A stretch of 31,555 bases of DNA from Pelargonium cotyledonis (Eukaryota; Streptophyta; Magnoliopsida; Geraniales; Geraniaceae): NCBI GenBank assembly GCA_036897625.1, contig JAYMTA010000318.1:1-31555 (forward strand), read 5' to 3'. The first letter of the stretch is position 1. Each line of letters begins with the position of its first letter. Shown piece by piece: positions 10,801 to 21,421 of this stretch. The notes under the pieces were generated by a model. It saw only the letters and a list, made by a program, of their open reading frames with translations, searched no databases and was not told the DNA's origin. The translations under genes and the position numbers were made by a program.

Positions 10801-10806
10801 ACCCTA
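10798..10806 (+). promoter_or_regulatory. telo-box motif AAACCCTAA
   Basis: A perfect AAACCCTAA lies about 60 bases upstream of the TATA box of the EXS gene. Such boxes are frequent in promoters of broadly expressed plant genes and are bound by TRB and related factors. Its role here is inferred. Confidence 0.4.
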
Positions 10807-10863
10807 ACCGACAACTGAATTTTTTAACGTTGTCGCAAACTGCCTTAAGGCATAAACCACACC

Positions 10864-10871
10864 TATAAATA
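10864..10871 (+). promoter_or_regulatory. TATA box of the EXS-domain gene
   Basis: TATAAATA predicts transcription from about 10895. A leader exon would run to the donor GGAAG|GTAAGG at 11286/11287 and join the acceptor TTACAG|G at 12174/12175, giving a leader intron of about 890 bases. The leader exon holds an upstream ORF of 19 codons at 11054-11113. Confidence 0.6.
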
Positions 10872-12228
10872 GCAACTTCTATTCTATTCCCTGACGACGC
10901 TTTACGAAGTCCCAAATCAGTCCAAAAGAATTTAAGTTTTCAGATTGGTCCGAAACATTTTCCAATTTTTGCTTCGTTTTCTCTGCTTGGCCTTTACTGA
11001 AACCCCCAATCTTGCTACGCCAGATCAGGCCACGAGATTCAGCGAACCTGCTGATGTGTTTGGTTCTGATTGGGCTTGTTAAGCGAAGTTATTGGGTTGG
11101 GTCTTTTTTGTGAGTCTCTTGCGATTTGACTTGTCTCCATCTGACCCATTTGATTTTGCTTCAAATTTGATTTTTTTGTTGATTTTTCTGGTTGTTTGGA
11201 ACTGGGTGGTGATGAATTATTCTGGGTTTTTATAATTTGGATTGGTTCTGAACCGTGAACTGCTCCTAGTAACTGGTTATTGGAAGGTAAGGCCAAGACT
11301 CCTCATTTTTCGACTTTTTAGTGTTGTACTGTTTCTGGTTGGTTCTTAAGTCACTTTTATCATTCCCTTGTCCCAAAATAGTAGTCCACTATATAGAGTA
11401 AATTTGTAAGGAAATGGGCCAATTATAGTTGCTGATTAAATAATGGAAGTATGGTTAGCTTAGGTTTATAAGGGCGCGTGATTTGCTTTTGCTGCTTGTT
11501 GAGTGTTTTGTGATCTTATTGGGATGTTCATAACAAAATTTCTGCGCAAACAAATGCATGTGACGTTCTCAGTTTTGCTGATTGCAAATTTGATATTGGT
11601 AGCAACTCTATAGGGATACTGGCTCAGAGCTAATTCGAAAGCCAGTGCATTTCCACATATTGGATGTTGCGAGTCAAACCTAGCACAGGTGTACTATTGG
11701 GCGATGATACATGCTTGTTTCTCATGAGTAGAAGTTATTTGTTTCACACATTAATGAAACCTTCTAGAGGTTATTACTGAGAACTTTTAGCATCATGGTT
11801 AGGCATAGTATATCCTGGTTACTTATGAAGACTTTTTTAATTGCCTAGATAGAGTTAGAGTGGATATGTTTGGTCCGCACAAATTGGATGGATGCATTTA
11901 CTTTTTTAAAAAGATAGAAATGCATGCTTCTACTTTTTTAAAGGGCGGAAGGTGTGTCTGTTTTGAAATTGGACCATTTAAGAAAACTTTTACTACCACT
12001 CAAAACTAAAGCTTCACATCAATTGAATGATTCATGGAGTGCCACTATTTCTATGTTATTTTATCGGTGTCTCAATTGTTCCATTCAAGATGAAGAATAT
12101 GCATAAATTCTATAACAAACAATATTTAGCAGTTTTGTTCTTCTTAGTTGGTATTACTTCCCAGTATATTACAGGTCCTTGGCCTAGAACAAGTGACAGG
12201 AATGCTGTTCAATCATCTATTCACATCT

Positions 12229-15200
12229 ATGTTTGGGGGTCTCGTGTGTGGCTGTGGCCCTTCCAGTAGTCGACATATGAGTAAGTCTGGAAGCAGATCT
12301 GTGTTCTCTGATGGTATAATTATACAATATTGACTTACTGATAATAACACCCCCACCCCCCCTCCCCCAAATATTTATGCCTGGGCCTATTTCTTGTGTC
12401 TCAGGTGCAAATGAGTTTGGAAATGGTATGGATGAAAGTTTCTTGTTGTCAGAAGAAGCAATTGAATTGAAGGGTGCAAGTACAACAATGAATACTGTTG
12501 CAATAATGCCGTCTCCTATTTTGTTGTGGAGATTCAAGGTTCATCATATGCAACATAGATATACAAAGTTGTTTAGTGTTTATTTGAGTATGTCTGTGAA
12601 TGCATGCAGAGACTAAGTTCATAATAATCAACTGCTTCTGTTTGAATAAGAACTAATTGAGTAACAGAAAAGCTAATTATATGTTTTTTATTTTTTATTG
12701 GAGCTACACACAATTTCTCATATCTTCATAGTTAATCTTGAGCTCCTATATGTTTTGATAGACACATCTAATGTTGTACAAACTCAGATTCTCATACTTG
12801 ATTTAGTTAACCTTGGTAATTGATGAATTCATGATTATGTATAAGTTCTAGTATTCAGGGATATGTATTATCTGTTTAGTTTAGCTGTAATAGCTTGTTT
12901 AGGCATCCATTGTACCTTCATAATATTCTAATCTAGAGAAATATCCAGGTATTACTGTTCTTCATCTGGGGTTTCTGTTGTTGCAAGGTAAGTTCTGTTC
13001 TGTTCCTTATAATTGTTGTAGAGTAGGAGGTTTCAGATTTGATACATGTATGGTGGCAATATCCAAATTCTTTTCGATATGGGGTGCCTATTCTTCATCT
13101 TGGGTATATGTTTGCAGATTGCATGGGATTCTGTTATGAGAATGAGTGTTGAAGTTCACGATCTTTTTCTATGCGAAGCATTTTTGTATTTCAATCCTCT
13201 TCTTCTTGTGGTTAGTTACAGTTTTCTCTGTGAGAGTTCATTTGTTTACTTGTAGTTTCTTTAATTGTTTTTGTTTCCCTTCATTAACACCTTTTCCTAT
13301 TCTCTTGGCATTTCAGACTATGATGGTATGGCTTTGGGGAGTAAATTTGTGGGTTTTTGCTCAAGCTAATGTTAATTATGCCAAAATATTTGACCTTGAT
13401 CAGAATCATCTTACCAACATTGAAACATGGAAGGTACCAACTACCAAATTTAACATCTGATGCATTGCATCTTCCAGTATGCACTTAGTAACTGCTTCTA
13501 TTGTGTGATGCTTCTTTTCTTTTGAGTGATGTTAGTATCATAGGTACTATAAATTTGGGTAAATGTAAATATTGTTCAAGAGGGCTTTCATTATATTGTA
13601 TTGTTTTGTGGGTATTAATACATATCATCTTTGATTAACTACTTATGGATTGCATTATGGATAACATCTTGGAAAACAGATGTTTGATGGGAGTGGGATA
13701 GGTAGGGAACCCACTGAACTTCTGTTTTCTAATATGTTACTTCTTGTTCCTTTGATATCTGTTAAGAACCAACTCAACTGAAAACATAAGCTGACAGTTG
13801 AAGGCCCAATTTAATTATTATACTCTAACTCACACCCTCATGTGCAAGCCCATCGCTTTGCATGTGGGCCCAAGCACCTATGCACATGTACTCTTGTCTT
13901 GTGCTGAAATTTATTTAGGGTGGCGGCAGCAAGACTCGATCTAGTGACCTTTAGATCAACAAGACTTTGATACCATGTTAGATTTTATTCATGGGCTACA
14001 CATAATGGCTTGAGCTTCCATTGCTAAAAGGTCAACCTTGTTAGTAGGGTTTCACTTGCACCATTATATGAATGTAACTCATTTCTTTCATATTTCTCCA
14101 ATGTGAGACTTATTTCGCTCACTTCAGCAATTGGTTTATTAGTTTTTCATTTCCTCAAGGTTCAAATATCAGTTTAGTTGCTTTAAGGAGAGTGAATTAT
14201 TCTCTTTATGAAGTGGCTAGTTTTCTTCTTCTATCCATGTTTGATATGTTCCAGGTTAATTCTTCCTTCCTATTTCACTATTTGCAGTGTGCAACATGGA
14301 TGACAATCATTATCCAAACTAGCATGACAGCATATCTCTATCTTTACTCCCACGGAAAAGTATCATTGGCAGCATCACAACCAGTGTAGTAGAAGCTTCC
14401 TCCCTAATCGTTAATGACAACTGCTTATGCTTCATTATTGACTTCTCAGTCATTGTTCATTTCTGTTCACATGAAAATGTGATAGCAAGCTGTTTCCATT
14501 TGAGCTTTGTTTTTACATATGCCCAAATAATTATGTTGAACTGTACCTGCTCTTTACTGCAGGTCCTCTTATATGCTGCTTTTGCAATTGCCTTGATATT
14601 CCCTTTTGATATTTTCTATTTGTCATCACGCTACTACTTGTTAAGGACTCTCTGGCGGATAGTTCTCCCACTACAGGCAAGTTTGTTATAAGTGGCATAT
14701 TGTTAAATTATTCTTTGCTTTTAAGTATTCAAAAAGGGAAGTAAAAGCATGATTGTTCTGCTATGTGAAGTTAATTAATATGCACTAAGTATAGCAAACT
14801 GAGTTGAAGAATATGGAAGAGTTGAATCCACAACCTCCAATAATGGGACTAACAAGGCAGCACTGCAAACTGCTTTTGTGCCTAAAGACCTTATTTCAGT
14901 GTATGACCGACTATTTTAATTATTTGTGGTTTATATGGCACTCATAATACTTGTTTTTATCATTTGATGTTTATTTTTATGAGCACAGGCAATATCATTT
15001 TCTGACTTTTTTTTGGGCGATATTTTGACCTCCATGGCAAAGGTATCTTTCCTTTTTCTTTTAATTACCTATTCCCCAGGTCAATTATCATGTTTAATTG
15101 ATATGTAGTCCTGCATTTCCAATTTGAGGCATTATAAATGTGTATATAATAATGTAAAGCTTACAGTGCCATACCTAACATGCAATTAGCTCCTTCAGTT

Positions 15201-17850
15201 TCAAGTAATCCCTCTCTCAATACATATAAAATAAAATTAATACAATAAAATTATTGTAGTAATTATTTGATTTTTGTAGGGGGTCAATATGTTGGTTATT
15301 TTACTAGCCAAAGAAGGCAACCCCTGATGAATCAGGCTTTTCTGATAGTCCATTTCAGTGATTGATATAAAAAATGGAGCTTTAAACTCATTAGATATTG
15401 TTCTTAGTTGACTTCTAATTAGTTCTACACTGAGGGTTTAGTGAGCAGAGCACATAGTGTCATCAATACATCTATCCTCACACACAGAGAAATGATATTT
15501 CGAAAGTGATTCTTTTCCCCATAATGTCGTCTAGATCAGAAAGTTGATGTTCAGACAATATTGAAATATACACTCCTGTTAAATTTCAATAATTGGGCTA
15601 CATTGGGAAAATGTGAGGTGTAGAAGCAACATACCTACACTTGAGAGGGAGTGCCGATATAAATGGACTTCGATTTTGCGCGTCGTTTGATGACATAATT
15701 TTAGATATTTATAATTGGCACTATGTACTTCTTTGGTGTGCTTGTAATTTTAGTTCAGTGCAGGTCTTCTCAGATTTGGAACGTTCAGTCTGTCGAATGA
15801 CCCATCGACAGGTTAGTGTTTTATTGTTGAATTAGGTGTAATGTATATTATAAATTTCAATCATTTAGTTTTAAAGAATATAGTTCAGCTTTTGCTTTTC
15901 CAAGACACCAAATTCAATCATTTATCTGAGTCCCAACTCTTGAACAATAATGCTTGTCTAATGAGATATGTTCTTTCAAATATTTGTAGGTTGCCACTCT
16001 TGCATGGTTTGAAGCTGATTCTGTATGTGGCAGTCACTCTGTAGCTATCCCTTTAGTTCTGGTTTTACCTTATCTTTTTCGTTTGTTTCAATGTCTTCGA
16101 CAATACAAGGATACTAGAGAGAAAAGAACACTTCTAAATGGTAATATCTACAGTTCATTTCCCTTTGCAATTTATTCACATCTTTAATTCTTAACGTACA
16201 TACGATGAACCATCACAAAATTGGTTTCCTAATCAAAAAAGGATATCTAGTGTTCTTTGGGAATATAGTTGAGCTTTGACCCGTAATGGATTATTTGTAA
16301 TTAGTCTTCTTTGTACCACGTTCATGGTACCCAAAGTTGCATTTATTAGTGCTGTTGTATAATACAAGTAAGTTTGTCACCTCTATACTAAGCTTCATCT
16401 GCTCATGGTTTCAGCTTTAAAGTATTCAACTGCAGTGCCAGTGGTCTTCTTTTCAGCCCTTAAATACCATGTTTCCCCAGCAAAGTGGACAAACTTTTAC
16501 TGGCCTCTATGGCTTCTCTCAAGTGTTTTGAATTCTTCGTATTCATTCTATTGGGATTTGAAGCGAGATTGGGACTTAAGGTATGTCAGTTGTCCTTTAG
16601 TTGAATTGGTCCTCTACGTGGTATCAGGGCCATGTTGACCTAAAAGTCATGAGTTTGAGTCTTGCCACCACCCTGATTAAATAATATTTAAAATTTCAGA
16701 GGTACGATTTCAAGTCCAATTTTGAAATTCTAACAGAAGACAAGAAGAAGCATGTGCATAGGCCATGTGGGGGGCGTTCAACTAATAGTTTAAGCTTTTA
16801 GTTGAATTGTTCATCTACAGTCCTTTAATCTTTCACATGAAATTGATGCAAAACCTGTTATCACAACCCCTTCTGCTGGTTTTTGAGTTATCTTTGTTCA
16901 TTTATTTAAATTCACTTTCCCCTTATGTGGATGTGATTGCCTGATTGGGGTCTTTTGTGATGGAACTCTAGATCTTCTGAATACAAGTGGCACGATGTGC
17001 TTAGGCACCTCCTTTTTTTTAAAGAAACTTGTCCATAGACAATCTCAAATCAAATTTTGTGCTGCAACTTTTGTAGTTAGATGTTTAAATGCTTTTAGTC
17101 ACTGCACTTTAAGCCTTATATTCTTTTAGAATATGGAAGAAATTTGTGACATTTGTTTTTTTTTTTTTTTTTTTTTTTTTTTTTCTAGTTGCTTCACTCG
17201 GATATTCAAGTTCAGCAAACCACATATCTGCACGCATCTGTTATATGGACGCAAATGGGTTAGTAATTTAGTACCATAAGCCTCCTTGGACTATGGCACT
17301 CAGTGAAATGAAGTTATATATACTGTATCTGATCTGTCTTTTTGAACATGTGATGGGTCTTTTCATATCTGGTTTAAGCTGAAACCTGTTTAACTGGGTA
17401 TTGCTTATCTCTGTGACCTTGTTTGGCTAATTGCTGCGCAATACTCAACAAAAAAAGTTGCCAAGTTTCGGCTCATGCAACCAAATAGTTTTTTACTATC
17501 TGCTTACAAGTTCAGTTTCTGGCTGGCCAGACCTAGTATTAAAAATATATATCCTCAGCTCAGTATCAATTAAAGAAATTGTTATTGATTTGCAGGTGTA
17601 TCTTTGGGTGATAGTAAGTAATCTGATATTGCGTTGCACGTGGACATACAAGCTGTCTGCCCATCTCCGCCACAACTATCTCACTGTGTTCACAGTCACA
17701 GCCTTGGAAATGCTCCGTCGGTTCCAATGGGTATTTTTCCGAGTAGAAAACGAGTGGAACAGAATGAACCCCAAGGCAGACGTTAAGCTCGCCGGAGACA
17801 ATCAAAATAGAGAAGACCAGTTGCTGATTTCTAACAACTGTGATGTATAG
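12229..17850 (+). CDS. EXS-domain (ERD1/XPR1/SYG1) multi-pass membrane protein, no SPX
   Basis: Thirteen coding exons: 12229-12313, 12405-12538, 12949-12987, 13118-13210, 13317-13433, 14288-14383, 14563-14676, 14989-15042, 15764-15811, 15990-16140, 16415-16580, 17189-17258 and 17596-17850. All phases fit, giving 473 residues. A polar N-terminus (about 1-60) precedes several hydrophobic segments (for example 74-83, 107-132, 189-208) and a C-terminal EXS domain with FSDLERSVCRMTHRQ and LRCTWTYKLSAHLRHN. It matches, exon by exon, the recalled Arabidopsis EXS-only protein At5g35730. Yeast ERD1 acts in the Golgi on phosphate recycling and retention of glycosylation enzymes; PHO1 and XPR1 export phosphate. 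With no SPX domain it should lack inositol-pyrophosphate sensing. The start at 12229 (MFGG) fits homologues; an in-frame ATG at 12202 would add nine residues. Confidence 0.93.
13761..14129 (-). mobile_element. TRIM-like LTR element fragment in intron 5 of the EXS gene
   Basis: Read on -, a TG...CA-bounded LTR candidate of about 154 bases (14129 to 13976, ending TCTAACA) is followed directly by TGGTATCAAAG (from 13975). The latter resembles the primer-binding site complementary to initiator tRNA-Met. About 190 bases later comes a second LTR-end-like sequence (GTTGGTTCTTAACAG reading, 13785-13757). There is no coding capacity. The layout fits a terminal-repeat retrotransposon in miniature, truncated at one side. 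Confidence 0.55.
14677..14988 (+). other. GC-AG intron in the EXS gene
   Basis: Exon 7 ends CCACTACAG and is followed by GCAAGT. The next exon begins after GCACAG with GCAATATCA (A-I-S). Reading frame and homology (LPLQ then A/P-I-S/T-F-S/A-D-F-F) fix the junction at 14676/14677. No GT donor nearby keeps the frame. CAG|GCAAGT is the strong consensus for the rare GC donor class. Confidence 0.85.
16597..16818 (+). mobile_element. Second TRIM-like fragment, in intron 11 of the EXS gene, opposite orientation
   Basis: TGGTATCAGGGCC at 16619-16631 is a near-perfect initiator-Met primer-binding site. It is followed by TTGACCTAAAAGTCA, GAGTCTTGCC and CATGTGCATAGG phrases that reappear, inverted, in the fragment at 13761-14129. 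A 21-base sequence starting TTAGTTGAATTG occurs at 16597 and again at 16798 with two mismatches, like the two LTR ends of a collapsed element. A tRNA-derived SINE is an alternative reading because GAGTTTGAGTCTTG resembles a box B. Confidence 0.55.
17156..17184 (+). repeat. 29-base poly-T tract at a splice acceptor
   Basis: An uninterrupted run of T ends at CTAG, the acceptor for exon 12 of the EXS gene (17189). It serves as an extreme polypyrimidine tract and is likely to vary in length between individuals. Confidence 0.9.
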
Positions 17851-18767
17851 ATCAACAACTATTGCCATTATCATGAATATAGCAATAGCAATAGTAATAT
17901 ATCATTGCTCTACAATTTTCTAGCGGCCAAAAGTGTTCACAGTTCCATGTTTACATACAGTACATAGGGTCAATGTATAAGAAATTCATGTATACAAAAT
18001 GGGTTTGTACAATAAAAAATAAGTGTACCACACTGTTGCATTTTGATTTGAATGAAAATTTCTGCCATATAAAAAATCTTATGAGCAACAAAATCCTCTG
18101 TTTTAATACAGTTTAACTGTCAGTTTCAACTCTGCTCCTTCCACAACAATTGGCATTTGGCACATCATCATTATCAGATATATCATACATCCAGACTGAA
18201 AGAGAAAGCATTGTCATTCATATTTCTTGTCAAAATATTCCTAGCAAGACTGAAAATTTACAATATGATGATATATAGTTACAAGGTGCAATTCGATGGA
18301 GCTATAGACGAGAAAAAACATAGAGTAGCATCTATAGTCGTTAAAAAAATGTTCTGAGATGCAAAAATGGAGTATAGTATGCAATCATTCTTTAATGATA
18401 TGATCATAAAATTCTTAACAGTGAGAAGGAGAGATGATTCATGCAGAAAGAATCATTTGATTTATCAGTGTTTTGTTTTAAATTTAATAAAGCCTCACAT
18501 TGTTCTTCACTATATATTTAACTGCTGAATATTGTGAAAACATAGTCATCATCATCATCTTTGTGTGCATCACTGATTTAGCATGATGAAATGCATTCAA
18601 ATATACTGATCAATCATATCAAATCATGCATACCACTTCATTCATGTTACATTCATCTATAAATTATAAACTACAAGCCATTGATCACTTACATAACATA
18701 TATATCAGCATTCAATAATTGCTATATTATTTGAAGAAAACAAGAAATTACTGTATTGAGTTTGAGT
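17851..18767. other. 3' region of the EXS gene and spacer to the UBL array
   Basis: A poly-A signal AATAAA lies at 18011-18016, about 160 bases after the stop codon, and probably ends the EXS transcript. The rest, to the first UBL gene, is AT-rich with no supported gene. A 66-residue open frame at 18157 has no motif. Confidence 0.6.
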
Positions 18768-19406
18768 ATGGCTGGTGCTGAGGGTTTGACAATACTGAGG
18801 GTGAATTGCGGAGAGCTTACGATGAAGCTGACAGTGAGAGGTTCAGTTAACATTCTTACTGTAAAGGAGACGATCAAGGACACAATCGGTACTGAGGTCG
18901 CGAGACAGACTCTGTACTCTGACTCCAATTTCTCGGAAGTGTTGCCCGATGGCAAAACCATTTTCCCCTCCGGAAATGTGATCTTCCTCAGAGTGCAGCC
19001 GCTTCCAGCTGATGCCACCATCAAGATCACAGTGTTTCACTTGGCCACCCACTACCAGCAAGATTTTGAGGTTAAAGAAACCGATACTGTGATGTCACTG
19101 AAGCGAAAGATTCGGTTAAGCCCGCAGTTCACACGCAAGATTACTGAATACAAACTTCACGAGAAGCCAGAGTATGTGCTCCCCCAAGATTTGGGGCTCA
19201 TTCGCAAAGACATTAATGTGGTGTTGAAGGAAGACGATTATTCGCTGACTAAGTACTGCATCCATGATGGGTGCAAGATGGATATACATATATCGATCAT
19301 TGCGCGGGAGGGGCCTAATCTGAGCGACAGTTTGAACAGCGGGGTCAGGTCGGAGCAGGGCTCAACTTCATTCACGTCGGACAGCATAAACAAATCCGGT
19401 GGTTGA
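18768..19406 (+). CDS. Tandem two-domain ubiquitin-like protein (array member a)
   Basis: This one-exon frame encodes 212 residues from MAGAEG; a TTG twelve bases earlier extends the frame but is not a likely start. UBL 1 spans about 8-78 and carries the array's signature VARQTL (44-49). UBL 2 spans about 85-178 with FEVKETDTV (100-108), LKRKI, and a closing LTKYCIHDGC. A long loop (about 119-155) is inserted in UBL 2 between the helix and the last strands. A polar, Ser-rich tail (179-212) ends Ser-Gly-Gly at the very C-terminus, which is unusual among the members. No cleavable RLRGG follows either fold. The closest relative in the window is the next gene, same strand. Fold assignment comes from matching ubiquitin's helix and 'LSDYNIQKES' region; function unknown. 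Confidence 0.85.
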   Translation: MAGAEGLTILRVNCGELTMKLTVRGSVNILTVKETIKDTIGTEVARQTLYSDSNFSEVLPDGKTIFPSGNVIFLRVQPLPADATIKITVFHLATHYQQDFEVKETDTVMSLKRKIRLSPQFTRKITEYKLHEKPEYVLPQDLGLIRKDINVVLKEDDYSLTKYCIHDGCKMDIHISIIAREGPNLSDSLNSGVRSEQGSTSFTSDSINKSGG

Positions 19407-20046
19407 CAATAAATAATGTTGAGTTGAGTGGAAATCTACATAGTATTTTGGATATTGGAGTCAAGAGTTTAGAATAAAATTAGAAGAGGGTTTATCACAA
19501 ATTGGGATCAAGCTGAAATCTAAAATGTGGGATATGTTAGGGGAATCAATTGATTAGCTCAAAATAAATCATTCAGTTTGCAAATATTTCCTTAATTTTC
19601 CAAATTTTAGACTACAGAACAGAGTATGAACCTAATTCTTATGTACATAGCATTCGTGCATTGGGTTTTAGGGACAAACCAAATACTTTATTTTGATCAT
19701 TTTATATGTCTACAAACCAGATACTTTTATGTTGATATAAATTCATGTAATATATATGAGATGCGAACTGATGAAACAAACAAGATACAGATGAAAGTTA
19801 AGACAAAATCAGTAAATTTACATGATGAAACAACAAAAGAAAATGCATCTTGATAGAGTGATCACACAATATCATGCAAATTACAATCCATGGATCAATT
19901 AAAATGGCATGACTGTATAGGAGACGTTGATTTATAAATGATTACAAGCTAGCTAGTACTTATATGGTGTACGTTTCCATATATAATTTTAGTGAGTATA
20001 ATCCTATCGAATAAGCAAATTAAGCACTGGTTAGAAACATTGAAAT
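19407..20046. other. Spacer between UBL genes a and b, with a TATA box for b
   Basis: No gene is seen. TATATAA at 19980-19986, 61 bases before the ATG at 20047, is a good candidate core promoter for the downstream UBL gene. The 75-residue open frame at 19626 has no motif. Confidence 0.55.
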
Positions 20047-20595
20047 ATGATCTGTGAGGGTGCGACAGTGTTGGTGGAATGCGGAGAGTTGTTGACGCTT
20101 TGGCTGAAAGCGGAAGGTCCGGCTTCCATTCATAATGTCAAAGAAGCGGTAGAGGAGTCTATTGGCATTCCCGTTGCTAGGCAGACTCTGACTTCCTCCG
20201 TCTCTGAGGCGGAGCCTGATTCTCTCCCGATCACTGATGGCGTCATTGAGCTCTTCCTCACCGTCACCCCACTTCCTCCTCATACCAAATTCAATGTTAC
20301 CGTCTCGCACCACTACAAAGGCTTTCCCTATAAGGAAGAGTTTGAGGTACAAGAAACCGACACTGTGATTCAATTGAAGCAAAAGATTCGAGCAAGCAAA
20401 GAGTTCGAAAAGTTGATTAAGAAAGTTGCAAAACCAGATATTCAAGACCAGCTTCTCCCTAAACTGATGCGCAGGTGTGATCTGGAAATGAACGATGATT
20501 TTCCGCTGTTCAAATACTGTATTCACGATGGCTGCAGAATTGACATGTTCATAACCAAGCCAAAAGAGGGCTCAACTTCAACCGCGCCAAACTAG
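20047..20595 (+). CDS. Tandem two-domain ubiquitin-like protein (array member b)
   Basis: A single exon encodes 182 residues. UBL 1 (about 7-75) contains ECGELLTLWLK and PVARQTL (42-48). UBL 2 (about 82-172) contains FEVQETDTVIQLKQKI and FKYCIHDGCRIDMFIT. It aligns along its length with the gene at 18768: both have a CGEL start, the VARQTL motif, a PLP linker between domains and KYCIHDGC near the end. The pair is therefore a direct tandem duplication, diverged by many substitutions. It ends with a short Ser/Thr tail and has no diglycine. The ATG at 20047 is preceded by an A-rich leader and a TATA box. The intact frame despite strong divergence argues for a functional protein, but its role is unknown. 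Confidence 0.85.
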   Translation: MICEGATVLVECGELLTLWLKAEGPASIHNVKEAVEESIGIPVARQTLTSSVSEAEPDSLPITDGVIELFLTVTPLPPHTKFNVTVSHHYKGFPYKEEFEVQETDTVIQLKQKIRASKEFEKLIKKVAKPDIQDQLLPKLMRRCDLEMNDDFPLFKYCIHDGCRIDMFITKPKEGSTSTAPN

Positions 20596-21421
20596 AAATG
20601 TAATAGTTAATAAATCAAGTAATAATGAAAGACTTTATATATGTACACAGCTTCTCAAAAGGAACATGTATCTACTAACTACTAAGGTATAGAGATTGTA
20701 CAATTATAACTTATAGATTCAAGTCCAATCATCACGAGTGTGGATATGTAGGAATTTGAACAAGTCGAACATTCATATGCTACAATGATCGATCAAGCAA
20801 TCTATGTAGTACTGAACATAGTAGACTTAACTAATCTATTATCTAAACTAAACATTATAATTGATGCATTTAGAGGTAAAATAGTAGGAGTTATAATGTT
20901 GCAGTAACATTTCGAACAATGAAAAAAGACACAATTGAACACAACTAGAATTAAAATCCACCATGAACTAAAAACCCTTATAATTTTACCACCACACGAA
21001 ACAATTGAGCAAGAAAGCCAGAGGCATCAAAACCCATAAGCTGAATAGGAAAGCAGTGAATATTCAGATGCTTTATAAACTCTGCATTAGAAACAGGGCT
21101 GTTTATGGAAGGAGAGAGTAAAATATGGCCATGGGCATTACAGAATAAAATAGATTCCATGCCATGTTCAATGGTATAATCGGATGTGAATCATATAGAT
21201 CTTTAATCAGGCAATTCAATTAAGCACTTAAACTCAATAGAAGCAATTGAGGGAGATGATTTATAACATATAATTAGTACTTGATCGCATATATTAATCC
21301 ACTAATAATTGCTGATACATCTTTTCCTAATAAACCCATAAATATTTTTATTCTATTTTGTCTTTCACATTATTCTTTACCCATAATAAACTACTAAATA
21401 GGTTAACTACAAATCAACTAA
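20596..21421. other. Spacer between convergent UBL genes b and c
   Basis: This is the point where strand changes: gene b ends on + and gene c ends on -. No gene, element or clear UBL remnant was found. The 60-residue open frame on - at 20978 has no UBL motif. Confidence 0.5.

Noticed and set aside
12229-17850. PHO1-type SPX-EXS phosphate exporter
   Set aside because: No SPX domain is encoded upstream: the first exons give only a short polar N-terminus, and the protein matches the EXS-only class.
17566-17874. 102-residue open frame on - at the end of the EXS gene
   Set aside because: It is antisense to the last EXS exon, whose protein sequence is well conserved.
20020-20526. 168-residue open frame on - over UBL gene b
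   Set aside because: It is a mirror of the UBL coding frame; the + frame carries recognisable ubiquitin-fold motifs.
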